Source: Sphingobacterium sp. R2 (lineage in GTDB: Bacteria; Bacteroidota; Bacteroidia; Sphingobacteriales; Sphingobacteriaceae). From it: a stretch of DNA of 64,000 nt. The translations under genes and the position numbers were made by a program. This document shows, one piece after another, positions 54,742 through 64,000 of the stretch. The notes under the pieces are model-generated. The model ran no database searches and was not told the origin of the DNA. It saw only the letters and a list, made by a program, of their open reading frames with translations. The number at the start of each line of letters is the position of its first letter. The first letter of the stretch is position 1. The DNA lies in the NCBI RefSeq assembly GCF_040760075.1, contig NZ_CP142884.1, positions 2,046,001 through 2,110,000 on the forward strand, in the 5' to 3' direction.

Positions 54742-55752
54742 ATGAAGAAACGTATTCTGATCAGTGATATCGCAAAGGCGTTGGGGATTTCTGTCACTAC
54801 TGTGTCCTTTATTTTAAATGATAAGGCCAAGGAAAAGCGTATTAGTGAGGCTTTGACTAAACGGGTGTTGGATTATGTCAAAAAAGTAGGGTATAAACCC
54901 AATGAATTGGCCAAAAGTCTCCGCACAGGGAAGACGAAGATTCTGGGTTTGATTATCGAAGATATTTCTAATCCCTTTTTTGGGAATATCGCGCGTCTGA
55001 TCGAAAGTAAGGTTTATGAGCAGGGGTATCGTATTATTTATTGTAGTACGAACAATGATGTGGAGAAAGCGAAGGAATTAATCCAGATGTTTTACGATCG
55101 GCAGGTCGATGGTTTTATTATTACCCCATCCGATGGTCTGGAAGATACGGTAAAGCAGTTGCAGCAGAATAATATTCCAGTAGTCCTTTTTGACCGGTAT
55201 TTTCCCGGGCTTGAAACAGACTATGTTGGGGCCGACAATTTTCAGGGGGCTTTTGATGCAAGCGACCATTTGTGTCAACAAGGGTATAAACGTATTGGAT
55301 TTGTATCGCTCTATTCTGATCAGACCCAGATGAAGGAACGCGCTGAGGGATATCTGAAGGCGATGGACAATAATAAGCAGCAAAGTTTTATTCAAAAGAT
55401 CCAGATGGATGCATCGGACGAAGAGGCCATGGAAGCGTTGCGGGAGTTTATCTGCGAAAATAGGCTGGATGCTGTATTGTTCTCAACAAACTATTTGGCT
55501 ATTTCTGGTCTGAAAGCTTCTAAAAAGTATAACTTTCCGATGCCTGCCGTGATTGCTTTTGACGATCATACAGCCTTTAAATTGGTCGAACCCTCAATAA
55601 CCGTGGTTTCGCAGCCGATCAAGGATATTGCAGAGAATCTGATCAATATTCTGTTGCTTCGTCTTCAAGGCAAAATAAAAGCAACACGTAAAATGGTGTT
55701 GCCTTGTGAACTGAAGGTCCGGGAGTCGACAAAAGTAAAAGTTACGTTGTAG
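54742..55752 (+). CDS. LacI-family transcriptional regulator
   Basis: 336 residues. N-terminal HTH ([32 protein letters not shown]) with the hinge helix [20 protein letters not shown], then a periplasmic-binding-protein-like effector domain ([44 protein letters not shown] [12 protein letters not shown], and [20 protein letters not shown]). It probably senses a mono- or disaccharide and controls the divergent GH92 gene. Its 3' end overlaps the convergent msrB gene by 11 bases. Confidence 0.94.
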   Translation: MKKRILISDIAKALGISVTTVSFILNDKAKEKRISEALTKRVLDYVKKVGYKPNELAKSLRTGKTKILGLIIEDISNPFFGNIARLIESKVYEQGYRIIYCSTNNDVEKAKELIQMFYDRQVDGFIITPSDGLEDTVKQLQQNNIPVVLFDRYFPGLETDYVGADNFQGAFDASDHLCQQGYKRIGFVSLYSDQTQMKERAEGYLKAMDNNKQQSFIQKIQMDASDEEAMEALREFICENRLDAVLFSTNYLAISGLKASKKYNFPMPAVIAFDDHTAFKLVEPSITVVSQPIKDIAENLINILLLRLQGKIKATRKMVLPCELKVRESTKVKVTL

Positions 55753-56122
55753 GATCGGCTACAAATTTCATTGAAATAGAATTAACGCAGTGACGCGTAT
55801 TTTTTGTCGTAAAGCCTTCTCCGAGGAATACATGGCCTAAATGCGCGCCACAATCACTACAAAGGATTTCAGTGCGGCGACCATCGGCATCGGTGATCCT
55901 TGTAATTGCCCCAGGAATTTCATCATCAAAACTTGGCCAGCCACAGCCAGATTCAAATTTTGACTCCGAACGGTATAATGGGCTGTCACAACGGCGGCAG
56001 ATATAAGTTCCTTTGTACTTATTGTCTAAAAGTTCGCCTGTAAATGGGCGCTCGGTTCCTTTATGTACAATAACATATTCCTCTTCTTTACTCAACGGAT
56101 TGTATTTTTTGTTTTCTTTCAT
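55742..56122 (-). CDS. msrB: Peptide-methionine (R)-S-oxide reductase
   Basis: 126 residues, family length. It reduces methionine-R-sulfoxide in proteins. Two zinc-binding CxxC pairs ([11 protein letters not shown] and [14 protein letters not shown]), the substrate pocket [14 protein letters not shown] and the catalytic Cys in [12 protein letters not shown] are all present. No signal peptide, so cytoplasmic. The stop codon lies inside the end of the convergent lacI-type gene (11-base overlap). Confidence 0.96.
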   Translation of the reverse strand: MKENKKYNPLSKEEEYVIVHKGTERPFTGELLDNKYKGTYICRRCDSPLYRSESKFESGCGWPSFDDEIPGAITRITDADGRRTEILCSDCGAHLGHVFLGEGFTTKNTRHCVNSISMKFVADPTT

Positions 56123-56468
56123 CGCTCTTGTGTTTGTTTATATTTATAGATATGCAGAGCTGATATATTAATGAATTTTTTTTATGCTTTCATTTTTACT
56201 CTGAAGGGCTATCGATCCCCGTTTTTAAAGTTACGCAATTCATGCTAAAAATACACCATTTGTATAAATGACAGTGTTGTATTTTTACATATTTTAAACT
56301 GTCATGGAATTGTCTTATATTTGATTGGCTATCCAAATGAAAAGTTGTAGCGATGGAACTACTTTAATAGCGAAATGTTATTTTATCCTTGTTTAAACGC
56401 ATTTGTTTAGAATGATTATAAATTGATATTAAAGGTCACAAAATTGTCAGCGATTTATTAATAAATCA
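56123..56468. other. Intergenic region upstream of complex III operon
   Basis: AT-rich stretch between the msrB start and the act operon promoter, without a recognisable gene or RNA. Confidence 0.5.
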
Positions 56469-56476
56469 TACTTTTG
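56469..56476 (+). promoter_or_regulatory. -7 box of act operon
   Basis: TACTTTTG matches TAnnTTTG, with a TTG 22 bases upstream (56444-56446). It lies 84 bases before the actA ATG, leaving a leader of about 80 bases. Confidence 0.5.
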
Positions 56477-56560
56477 TGGCATTGTTAGGGGGGTAGTGGC
56501 TCCTTTAACCATGGGAGTTAATTTTTTACATTCACAAATAAATAGTATAAAGTGCTAAAT

Positions 56561-57823
56561 ATGAGAACTATCTCATCCGTTTTGGGAAGCCTTGCGAGGG
56601 TGGTGTCAACGAGTTTGATGCTATTATTTGCCGTTACGACGTTGCATGCGCAAGATGTCAAGGAAGGTGAAAAAATCTTCAAATCTAAGTGTACATCCTG
56701 TCACGCCATTGACAGAAAAGTGGTTGGTCCTGCTTTGAAAGGGATTCCAGAGACGAAAGACGAAGCTTGGTTAATCAAGTGGATCAAGAATTCTCAGGCG
56801 TTAATTGCTTCTGGCGATGCTGAGGCAATTAAAATCTTCGAAGAGAACAACAAACTTGTGATGACTTCTTTTACTGATTTATCTGATGATCAGGTTAGAT
56901 CGGTATTAGCGTATATTACTGATGCGTCTAAGGAGAAACCGAAAGATGCAAACAATGGTGGTGCTGGTGCTAAAGATGATAATGCGTCGATGTTCATGAT
57001 TTTGGGCTTGATCGCAGTTGTTGTTTTAGCTGTGGTGGTTATCGTTGTATTGAATCGTGTGATTCGTACGCTGGAAAATGTAATTGCTAAAAACCAAGAA
57101 GCTATTGCAGCGCAGCAAGAACCAGAAGATAATCAGCGTTTTGTGAAGTTTGCGAAAGCATTCGTTAAAAACAAAAAACTGGTTGGTTTTACGGTCTTGA
57201 TGTTGGTTGCATTATTAGCTGTAGGCGGTTGGAAGACGATGTGGAATGTTGGTGTTCACCAAGGCTATCAGCCGGTTCAGCCAATTAAATTCTCGCACCA
57301 AATCCACGCGGGTGTTAACAAAATTGAGTGTCAATACTGTCACGGTGGTGCATTTAAATCTAAAAATGCATCTATTCCATCGGCCAACGTATGTATGAAC
57401 TGTCACAATACAGTCACTGCTTCAGAGCATTATGACGGTGAAATTTCTCCGGAAATTGCTAAAATCTACCGTGCTTTGGATTGGGATCCTGAAACGCGTA
57501 CTTACGGTAATAATCCGAAACCAATTCAATGGGTTCGTATCCACAACTTGCCTGATTTTGCTTACTTCAATCACTCACAACACGTTGTAGTGGCTGGTGT
57601 GGAATGTCAGACTTGTCACGGTCCAATTCAGAATATGGAAGAGGTGTACCAATACTCTCCATTGACGATGAAATGGTGTGTTGATTGTCACAAAAAGACA
57701 GATATCAAGTCAGATAATAAGTACTATGAAGATTTGATTAAAGCACACGAAAGAATTAAGAAGGGTGAAAAAATGACTGCAGCCATGATCGGTGGTCTTG
57801 AGTGTGGTAAATGTCACTATTAA
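56561..57823 (+). CDS. actA: Alternative complex III subunit ActA, multiheme cytochrome c with fused monoheme domain
   Basis: About 420 residues from the ATG at 56561; a GTG three codons upstream is less likely. N-terminal signal, then a monoheme cytochrome c domain with CTSCH at 44-48, a membrane segment (MFMILGLIAVVVLAVVVIVV), a second hydrophobic segment, and a five-heme part with CQYCH (about 256), CMNCH (about 278), CQTCH (about 348), CVDCH (about 373) and CGKCH at the C-terminus. The last five are the ActA core; the first is an added domain. ActA transfers electrons from the quinol-oxidising membrane part towards cytochrome c or oxidase. It is the first gene of the act operon. Confidence 0.95.
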   Translation: MRTISSVLGSLARVVSTSLMLLFAVTTLHAQDVKEGEKIFKSKCTSCHAIDRKVVGPALKGIPETKDEAWLIKWIKNSQALIASGDAEAIKIFEENNKLVMTSFTDLSDDQVRSVLAYITDASKEKPKDANNGGAGAKDDNASMFMILGLIAVVVLAVVVIVVLNRVIRTLENVIAKNQEAIAAQQEPEDNQRFVKFAKAFVKNKKLVGFTVLMLVALLAVGGWKTMWNVGVHQGYQPVQPIKFSHQIHAGVNKIECQYCHGGAFKSKNASIPSANVCMNCHNTVTASEHYDGEISPEIAKIYRALDWDPETRTYGNNPKPIQWVRIHNLPDFAYFNHSQHVVVAGVECQTCHGPIQNMEEVYQYSPLTMKWCVDCHKKTDIKSDNKYYEDLIKAHERIKKGEKMTAAMIGGLECGKCHY

Positions 57824-57860
57824 TAATTATTTGAAATACGCAATCTTATATACAGCTTAA

Positions 57861-60800
57861 ATGGATAGCAATAAAAAATATTGGAAAGGTTTGGAAGAGT
57901 TAAATCAAACTCCTGCTTTCGTTGAAGGAAGCAAGGGTGAGTTTGCCGAATCTATTCCTGTAGAAGATGTATTAAATGAAGCTGGCTTGAGCACAAAAAC
58001 TCCTCGCCGTGACTTCTTGAAAGCATTAGGATTTGGTTTGGGTGCTGTTTCTTTAGCGGCTTGTAACCGTACTCCTGTGCATAAGGCAGTTCCTTATTTG
58101 ATTAAACCTGAAGAGGTAACTCCAGGTATCCCTAACTATTATGCTTCGACGTTCAACGGTCAAAGTATCTTGGTTAAAACACGCGAAGGTCGTCCGATCA
58201 ATGTTGAGCCTAACCCAAATGCAATTGGTTTGAACCAAGGTTTGGATTCGACAACAGCTGCTTCTGTATTGGATTTATATGATGAGTCCAAATTGAAACA
58301 GGCACAATTGAAAGGTCAAGATGTGGAGTGGTCTAAATTGGATGGGGAAGTTGTTAAAGCGTTAAATGCTGCGGCGTCTTCTGGTAAACAAATTACGATC
58401 GTCTCTAATACGGTAAACAGTCCTTCAACTTTGGCAGCTATTGCTGCTTTCGGAACGAAATTCCCTACGGTTAACCATGTACAATACGATGCTGTATCTT
58501 ACAGCGGTATTATTGAAGCAAATAAGGCTTCTTTTGGTAGAGCAGTGGTTCCTTCTTATAATTTTGAAAATGCAAATGTGATTGTTTCCGTTGCGGCTGA
58601 TTTCTTAGGAACTTGGTTGGCAGGTGAGGAGCATACACAACAATACGCTAAAAATCGTGACTATAAATCGTTGAAAAACGGAAAAATGTCACGTCACGTG
58701 CAGTTTGAATCTGGTCTTTCCATGACGGGTACAAATGCTGACGCTCGTATCGCTATCAAACCTTCGGAAGAGGGTGCTACGTTAATCGCTTTATATAATG
58801 CAATTACTGGTCAATCATTGGCTGGAGCAACTGCAAACAAAAAAGCTCAAAAAGGTGTCGCATTAGCGGCTAAAGAATTGGTGAATAGCAAAGGCGCAGC
58901 TGTTGTTGTTGCAGGGTCTAATGATGTCAATGTACAGGTGTTGGTTAATGCAATTAACGTTGCATTGGGCGCTTATGGTACCATCATCGACCTGGATAAC
59001 TATTCTAAACAATACCAAGGTTCGGATTCTTCGTTCCAGGCGTTCTTAGCTGCTGCGAAATCTGGCCAAGTTGGTGTAGCGTTCTTCTTGAACAGCAACC
59101 CTGTTTACGATTACTTCAAAGCAGAGGATGTAAAAGCTGCATTGAAGCAGATTCCTTTCACGTTGTCATTCGCGCAGCGTGCGGATGAAACAGCTTCTGA
59201 ATTGACTGCTATCGCTCCAGCGAGTACTTTCTTAGAGTCTTGGGGTGATTCTAATCCAAAAGAAGGGTTGTATTCAATTATCCAACCAACGATTAATCCT
59301 GTTTTCAAGACACGTCAAGTTGAGCAAAGCTTATTGACTTGGGCTGGAAATAATACCGATATGTACAACTTTGTTAAGAACTTGTGGTCTACACAAATCT
59401 TAGCAGGTTCTACGAAAAACTGGGATGCTGTATTGCAGACTGGTTTTGAATATAAAGGTGCCAAAGCGGCAACAGCTCCTGCATTTACAGGAAATGCTGC
59501 AGCAGCGGCTTCGGCAATTGAAGCATCAGGCAAAGCGATTGCAGGTGAGTTTGAATTGAAACTTTATGAGCCTTCAGCGCTTCGCGATGGTCGTTATGCC
59601 AACAATGCTTACTTACAAGAGTTGCCTGACCCGGTTTCTAAAGTAACTTGGGATAACTATGCTGCCCTTAACCCGAAAGATGCTGAGAAGTTAGGATTGG
59701 GTGAAGACGGTAAAGTTACGGTTAAAGCAAATGGTGTTGAATTGGAATTGCCGGTTGTACAACAACCTGGACAAGCACAAGGAACGGTTTCCATTGCTGT
59801 AGGTTACGGCCGTACAAAAGTAGGTAAAGCAGGTAACGAAGTTGGTAAAAATGCTTTCCCTTTTGCTTCTATCATCAATGGTACTGTGCAAGGTGTTGCA
59901 AAAGCAACTGTAGCGAAAGCGTCTGGTACTTACCAATTGGCACAAACACAGACACACCACACGATCGAAGGTCGTAACGTGATCCGTGAGACGACATTTG
60001 CGAAATATCTGAAAGATCCTAACTCGGAGGCAGGACGCTTTACAGATAATCACAAAACCTACGATCTGTGGAACAAATACGAGCAACCAGGTCACAAATG
60101 GGTGATGGCGATCGACTTGAACGCATGTACAGGTTGTGGTGCTTGTATCGTAGCTTGTAACGTGGAAAATAATATTCCTGTTGTCGGTCGTGATGAGGTT
60201 CGCCGTCGTCGTGAGATGCACTGGTTACGTATTGACCGTTATTATACGATCGAAGGAAAAGATCAAGATCTTACGAAAGAGAAGGAAATTGCGAAAGCTT
60301 CGGCTGATTTAGATTTCGAAGATGTCACTGTTGTTCACCAACCGATGTTGTGTCAACACTGTGGTCACGCGCCTTGTGAGACGGTTTGTCCAGTATTGGC
60401 AACAGTACACTCTTCAGAAGGTTTGAACCATATGGCATATAACCGTTGTTTTGGTACACGTTACTGTGCGAACAACTGTCCTTTCAAAGTGCGTCGTTTC
60501 AACTGGTTTGCGTACTGGAATGATTCCCGTTTTGACAACTACTTGAACAATGAGTTCACACAATTGGTATTGAATCCTGATGTTGTTACTCGTTCACGTG
60601 GGGTAATGGAGAAATGTTCAATGTGTATCCAACGTATCCAAGCAGGTAAATTGCAAGCTAAGATTGAAAATCGCAAAGTTAAAGATGGCGATATCCAAAT
60701 GGCTTGTCAACAAGCATGTTCGGCAAATGCAATCATCTTTGGAGATGCCAATGATCCAGCATCAGAAGTATCCAAAGCATTACGCAACGAGCGTGTTTAT

Positions 60801-60875
60801 TACGTACTTGAGGAAATCAATGTTCAACCGGGTATCGGTTATATGACAAAAGTTAGAAACACTTTTGAGGCGTAA
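57861..60875 (+). CDS. actB: Alternative complex III subunit ActB (molybdopterin-oxidoreductase-like and Fe-S domains fused)
   Basis: 1004 residues. A twin-arginine-like motif RRDFLKALGFGLGAVSLAAC is found near residues 50-70 rather than at the very start, as typical of the TAT-variant ActB proteins. Residues about 70-700 are the molybdopterin-oxidoreductase-like domain without an obvious cofactor ligand. The C-terminal part is the ferredoxin-like subunit with four Cys clusters: CTGCGACIVACNVEN, CQHCGHAPCETVCPV, CFGTRYCANNCPFKVRRFNW and CSMCIQRIQ plus CQQACSANAIIFGD. It passes electrons between quinol sites and ActA. It follows actA by 37 bases. Confidence 0.96.
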   Translation: MDSNKKYWKGLEELNQTPAFVEGSKGEFAESIPVEDVLNEAGLSTKTPRRDFLKALGFGLGAVSLAACNRTPVHKAVPYLIKPEEVTPGIPNYYASTFNGQSILVKTREGRPINVEPNPNAIGLNQGLDSTTAASVLDLYDESKLKQAQLKGQDVEWSKLDGEVVKALNAAASSGKQITIVSNTVNSPSTLAAIAAFGTKFPTVNHVQYDAVSYSGIIEANKASFGRAVVPSYNFENANVIVSVAADFLGTWLAGEEHTQQYAKNRDYKSLKNGKMSRHVQFESGLSMTGTNADARIAIKPSEEGATLIALYNAITGQSLAGATANKKAQKGVALAAKELVNSKGAAVVVAGSNDVNVQVLVNAINVALGAYGTIIDLDNYSKQYQGSDSSFQAFLAAAKSGQVGVAFFLNSNPVYDYFKAEDVKAALKQIPFTLSFAQRADETASELTAIAPASTFLESWGDSNPKEGLYSIIQPTINPVFKTRQVEQSLLTWAGNNTDMYNFVKNLWSTQILAGSTKNWDAVLQTGFEYKGAKAATAPAFTGNAAAAASAIEASGKAIAGEFELKLYEPSALRDGRYANNAYLQELPDPVSKVTWDNYAALNPKDAEKLGLGEDGKVTVKANGVELELPVVQQPGQAQGTVSIAVGYGRTKVGKAGNEVGKNAFPFASIINGTVQGVAKATVAKASGTYQLAQTQTHHTIEGRNVIRETTFAKYLKDPNSEAGRFTDNHKTYDLWNKYEQPGHKWVMAIDLNACTGCGACIVACNVENNIPVVGRDEVRRRREMHWLRIDRYYTIEGKDQDLTKEKEIAKASADLDFEDVTVVHQPMLCQHCGHAPCETVCPVLATVHSSEGLNHMAYNRCFGTRYCANNCPFKVRRFNWFAYWNDSRFDNYLNNEFTQLVLNPDVVTRSRGVMEKCSMCIQRIQAGKLQAKIENRKVKDGDIQMACQQACSANAIIFGDANDPASEVSKALRNERVYYVLEEINVQPGIGYMTKVRNTFEA

Positions 60876-60904
60876 TCTTGTACAATATTTGAAATAAAAA
60901 TACT

Positions 60905-62389
60905 ATGTCATCGCATAACGAATCAATATTAAGAGAACCATTAATGACCGGTAAGGACATTACGTATGCAAAAATTACGGATGATATCTTACTACCGGTT
61001 GAAAATAAACCAAATAAAGCATGGTGGATTGGTTTTACCGTAGCTGCATTGGGTGCTTTACTATGGGTAGTTAGCGTTAGTTATACCTTTTGGACAGGTA
61101 TCGGCGCTTGGGGTCTGAATAAAACTGTAGGCTGGGCTTGGGATATCACCGACTTCGTATGGTGGGTAGGTATCGGTCACGCGGGTACGTTGATTTCAGC
61201 TGTATTATTAATCTTCCGCCAGAACTGGCGTAATTCAATCAACCGTTCCGCTGAGGCGATGACGATCTTCGCGGTAATCTGTGCGGCAACATACGTTGTT
61301 GCTCACATGGGTCGTCCTTGGTTGGCGTATTGGATTTTCCCACTTCCAAATCAATTTGGATCACTTTGGGTAAACTTTAACTCTCCTTTGGTATGGGATG
61401 CATTCGCGATCTCGACTTACTTCACCGTATCCTTGGTATTCTGGTACTGTGGTTTGTTGCCGGATATCGCGACAATTCGTGACCGTGCTACTGGATTAAA
61501 ACAAAAAATCTATTCGGTATTATCATTCGGATGGAATGGTTCGGTTAAGACTTGGCAACGTTTTGAAATCGTGTCATTGATCTTGGCTGGTATTTCCACG
61601 CCGTTGGTACTTTCTGTACACACAATCGTATCCATGGACTTTGCCACTTCGGTTATCCCTGGATGGCACACGACGATCTTCCCTCCATATTTCGTGGCAG
61701 GTGCGATCTTCTCTGGTTTTGCGATGGTACAGACTTTATTGTTGATCTTACGTAAAGTAATGAACTTTGAGAACTACATCACGATGTTCCACATTGAGTC
61801 GATGAATATCATTATAATGACGACAGGTTCTATCGTAGGTGTGGCTTATTTGACTGAGTTGTTTATCGCCATGTACTCTCGTTCAGAATACGAAATGTAT
61901 GCGTTCGAGAACCGTATGTTGGGTCCATACGCCTGGGCTTACTGGTCAATGATGACGTGTAACGTAATTTCTCCACAGTTATTCTGGTTCAAAAAAATCC
62001 GTACAAGTATTCCGATCTCTTGGATCTTATCGATTGTTGTAAACATCGGTATGTGGTTTGAACGTTTTGTAATTATCGTGACTTCATTGCACCGTGATTA
62101 CTTACCTTCATCTTGGGCAATGTTCTACCCAACTTGGACAGACGTAGGGATCTTTGTAGGTTCGATTGGACTTTTCTTTACATTGTTCTTATTGTTCTTA
62201 CGTTTCTTACCGGGTATTGCTATCGCCGAAGTGAAATTGTTGTTGAAATCATCTTCATTACAACATAAAACTAAGTTGGCTCAAGAAGGTGCATTCCCTG
62301 ACGAACAAGTGAAGTACTTCCAAGAATCATTGGAGAAATATGATTCAGTGACAGAAGAAGAGATTAAAGAATTATCAGTTAGAAAATAA
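60905..62389 (+). CDS. actC: Alternative complex III subunit ActC (NrfD-like quinol-binding membrane protein)
   Basis: 494 residues with about ten membrane helices of the NrfD/PsrC type. Visible segments include WIGFTVAALGALLWVVSVSY, FVWWVGIGHAGTLISAVLLI, MGRPWLAYWIFPLPNQFGS and the conserved VSMDFATSVIPGWHTTIFPP loop. It contains a quinol-binding site of the complex. It starts 29 bases after actB and ends 6 before actD. Confidence 0.96.
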   Translation: MSSHNESILREPLMTGKDITYAKITDDILLPVENKPNKAWWIGFTVAALGALLWVVSVSYTFWTGIGAWGLNKTVGWAWDITDFVWWVGIGHAGTLISAVLLIFRQNWRNSINRSAEAMTIFAVICAATYVVAHMGRPWLAYWIFPLPNQFGSLWVNFNSPLVWDAFAISTYFTVSLVFWYCGLLPDIATIRDRATGLKQKIYSVLSFGWNGSVKTWQRFEIVSLILAGISTPLVLSVHTIVSMDFATSVIPGWHTTIFPPYFVAGAIFSGFAMVQTLLLILRKVMNFENYITMFHIESMNIIIMTTGSIVGVAYLTELFIAMYSRSEYEMYAFENRMLGPYAWAYWSMMTCNVISPQLFWFKKIRTSIPISWILSIVVNIGMWFERFVIIVTSLHRDYLPSSWAMFYPTWTDVGIFVGSIGLFFTLFLLFLRFLPGIAIAEVKLLLKSSSLQHKTKLAQEGAFPDEQVKYFQESLEKYDSVTEEEIKELSVRK

Positions 62390-62395
62390 TCAGCA

Positions 62396-62932
62396 ATGAG
62401 CAATACAAAATATATATTAGGTAGTTTTGCGGATCCCGATGATATGATGCATGGGATCGACAAATTGCAAGCAAACAATATAAGTATTTACGACTGCTTT
62501 ACTCCGATGCCTATTCACGGTATCGAGGCAAAGCTGGGTGTGAAACCTTCTCGCTTGCCTATCGCAGCATTTTGCTTTGGAGCATTAGGAACGACATTAG
62601 GTTTTAGTTTGTTGTATTATACAATGGCGTACGATTGGCCGATGAATATCGGTGGTAAGCCATCTTTTGGTATGCCGAACTTTGTTCCGGTTACGTTTGA
62701 GGTTACGATTTTATTGTGTGCTTTGGGTATGGTTGCTACATTCTTCTTCCGTAACCACTTATTCCCTGGACGTGCACCTCGTGTAATGGACTTGAGAGCA
62801 ACAGATGACCGTTTCATCCTTGCAGTAGATGCCAATGAAAATACAGATCACGCTTTGATCGATAGCTTATTGAAAGAAGCTGGTGCTGTTGAAGTTAAGT
62901 ACAATGATAGAAAATATGTTAGCTATGAATAA
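62396..62932 (+). CDS. actD: Alternative complex III subunit ActD (DUF3341)
   Basis: 178 residues, DUF3341 family. Cytoplasmic ferredoxin-like N-terminal part (YILGSFADPDDMMHGIDKLQ, FTPMPIHGIEAKLGVKPSRL) and two membrane segments (FCFGALGTTLGFSLLYYTMA and VTFEVTILLCALGMVATFFF). It is structural within the complex. Its last 8 bases overlap the start of actE, indicating translational coupling. Confidence 0.94.
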   Translation: MSNTKYILGSFADPDDMMHGIDKLQANNISIYDCFTPMPIHGIEAKLGVKPSRLPIAAFCFGALGTTLGFSLLYYTMAYDWPMNIGGKPSFGMPNFVPVTFEVTILLCALGMVATFFFRNHLFPGRAPRVMDLRATDDRFILAVDANENTDHALIDSLLKEAGAVEVKYNDRKYVSYE

Positions 62933-63554
62933 GAAGAATTTACTTGGAACGCTTTGCGCCGCTGTGGCATTGACAGCACTTGTTTCTTCTTGTGGTGACA
63001 AAACAACTCGTAGTACAGGTTTAGAGTTTTCTCGTAACATGTACGATCCGCTTGCTTTCAATCCGGATCAACCTAATGCGAATTTTGCTGATGGTAAAAC
63101 AGCACAAACACCTCCTAAAGGTACAGATCCTATCGGTTTTACTCGTTTTGAGTATGCCAATACATTAGAGGATTATGAGCGTGCCGGAAGAGAAGTAAAA
63201 AGTCCTTTGGTCGTAAATGCCGAAAATCTTGAAAAAGGTAAAGCTTTGTTCACTACGTATTGCTCTGTATGCCATGGTGTAGAGGGTAAAGGTGATGGTC
63301 CTATCACCAAAGATCGTAGCGTGACAGATTCAAGAGGTACCCGTCAATTAGAGAACTTCCCGCCGCCACCATCTTATCAGCGCACAGATGCGGCGAACTC
63401 TTCACGAGGTGGTTTGATGGCTGACTTGACTGATGGTAAAATTTACCATACAATTTATTACGGACACAACTCCATGGGATCACATGCATCTCAATTATCT
63501 CCAGAGGAGAGATGGAAAGTTGTTATGTATGTTCACGAATTACAAAAGAAATAA
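62925..63554 (+). CDS. actE: Alternative complex III subunit ActE (monoheme cytochrome c lipoprotein)
   Basis: About 209 residues from the ATG at 62925, which overlaps the actD stop by 8 bases. Lipoprotein signal with ALVSSC (Cys23). One heme motif, CSVCH, in a class-I cytochrome c domain (LEKGKALFTTYCSVCHGVEG, then GKIYHTIYYGHNSMGSHASQ with the likely Met ligand). It docks on the periplasmic side and passes electrons on to the oxidase. Confidence 0.95.
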   Translation: MNKKNLLGTLCAAVALTALVSSCGDKTTRSTGLEFSRNMYDPLAFNPDQPNANFADGKTAQTPPKGTDPIGFTRFEYANTLEDYERAGREVKSPLVVNAENLEKGKALFTTYCSVCHGVEGKGDGPITKDRSVTDSRGTRQLENFPPPPSYQRTDAANSSRGGLMADLTDGKIYHTIYYGHNSMGSHASQLSPEERWKVVMYVHELQKK

Positions 63555-63573
63555 TCTAACATCAGATATATAA

Positions 63574-64000
63574 ATGGGAACTCACAGTCATCATCACGAT
63601 TATAATTTCAACGAGCGATACGAGTTTGCTGGCAAAGCTAAAATGTTCAGTATTATCGCTGTTGTACTAGGTATAGCTGCTGTAGCTATTGGGTTGCTTT
63701 CGGGCGATCACGTTACTGTAGAGCGTACTTATGCCAACTTGTTATTGATGGGTTATTACTTTACATGTGTATGCGCAGCTGGAACATTCTTTGTTGCCTT
63801 GCAATATGTGACCCAATCTGCATGGTCTGCAGGTTTGGTACGTATACCTCAGGCTATGGCGAGTGTTTTACCAATTGCTTCATTGATTTTATTGGTTATT
63901 GTAGGTTTAGGTTTAACTACACATAATTTATATCATCACTGGAATGCAGACGGTATCACTGATCCGCATAGTACAAATTATGACCCTATCATCGCAGGTA
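63574..64000 (+). CDS. actF: Alternative complex III subunit ActF (NrfD-like membrane subunit 2), cut by window edge
   Basis: 142 codons visible from the ATG at 63574, which lies 19 bases after actE. It begins MGTHSHHHDYNFNERYEF, then membrane helices (KMFSIIAVVLGIAAVAIGLL, YANLLLMGYYFTCVCAAGTF, IPQAMASVLPIASLILLVIV). ActF is the second quinone-pocket-like membrane subunit of alternative complex III, and its position after actE fits the normal order. The C-terminal part lies beyond the window. Confidence 0.92.
   Translation, partial: MGTHSHHHDYNFNERYEFAGKAKMFSIIAVVLGIAAVAIGLLSGDHVTVERTYANLLLMGYYFTCVCAAGTFFVALQYVTQSAWSAGLVRIPQAMASVLPIASLILLVIVGLGLTTHNLYHHWNADGITDPHSTNYDPIIAG

Noticed and set aside
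55742..55752. Overlap of lacI-type gene and msrB as a sign of annotation error
   Set aside because: Both reading frames are conserved to their stop codons; short convergent overlaps are ordinary.
56476..56560. Riboswitch in the act operon leader
   Set aside because: The leader of about 80 bases has only short, weak dyads and no match to a riboswitch core I know.
59691..60221. 176-residue Cys/Thr-rich frame on the minus strand
   Set aside because: It lies wholly antisense to actB, whose Fe-S clusters and conserved domains are certain; the odd composition reflects the complement of actB codons.

Overview
The window comes from a member of the Bacteroidota, most likely a Sphingobacterium or a close relative in the Sphingobacteriaceae. 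The reasons are several SusC/SusD pairs, ECF sigma/FecR regulator pairs, Bacteroidota-type -7 boxes (TAnnTTTG), and an alternative complex III operon of the Bacteroidota type. The genus is an inference from gene content and protein style; no database was searched.

Layout. 1-4951 (minus strand): ECF sigma factor, FecR anti-sigma factor and an STN-type SusC receptor that is cut only at its last residues by the window edge. 5600-13479 (plus): a tightly packed operon with a HEPN/nucleotidyltransferase-like protein (late frameshift), a SWIM/SNF2 helicase, an XRE-like protein and several unknown small proteins, then a small membrane protein. 13611-18518: a second SusC/SusD pair. 18567-20317 (minus): an exported Gfo/Idh/MocA oxidoreductase and a barstar-like protein. 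20903-30270 (plus): ECF sigma, FecR, STN-type SusC, SusD, an exported metallophosphoesterase and a frameshifted glycerophosphodiesterase, a set that looks made for phosphoesters more than for glycans. 30404-32767: a GH3 beta-glucosidase with a strong terminator.

32990-41731 (minus) is a polysaccharide-utilisation-like locus read ROK repressor, SusC (frameshifted at a C6 tract), SusD, GH29 alpha-L-fucosidase, BNR sialidase-like lipoprotein. A divergent acyltransferase-family membrane protein (41982-43193) flanks it. rpsO (43297) and pnp (46862) are normally close neighbours. Here they are separated by about 3 kb of accessory DNA: an integrase remnant, a DUF4143-type AAA ATPase, a broken HTH regulator, a repeat-rich non-coding patch and an unknown protein.

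49157-51596 (minus) encodes an IPT/TIG lipoprotein and an outer-membrane barrel protein. 51907-56122 holds DUF493, a GH92 alpha-mannosidase with a divergent LacI regulator, and msrB. 56561 to the right edge is the alternative complex III operon actABCDEF, with ActF cut by the window edge.

The least explained block is the HEPN/SNF2 operon (5600-13035), the best candidate here for an undescribed system. The repeat-rich patch at 45661-45848 in the rpsO-pnp island is the most structured non-coding stretch. Three otherwise intact genes each carry a frame break that one extra base would repair. Two of these breaks lie at or next to homopolymers, so sequencing error has to be weighed against true mutation or phase variation. 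I saw no tRNA, rRNA, CRISPR array or intact transposase.
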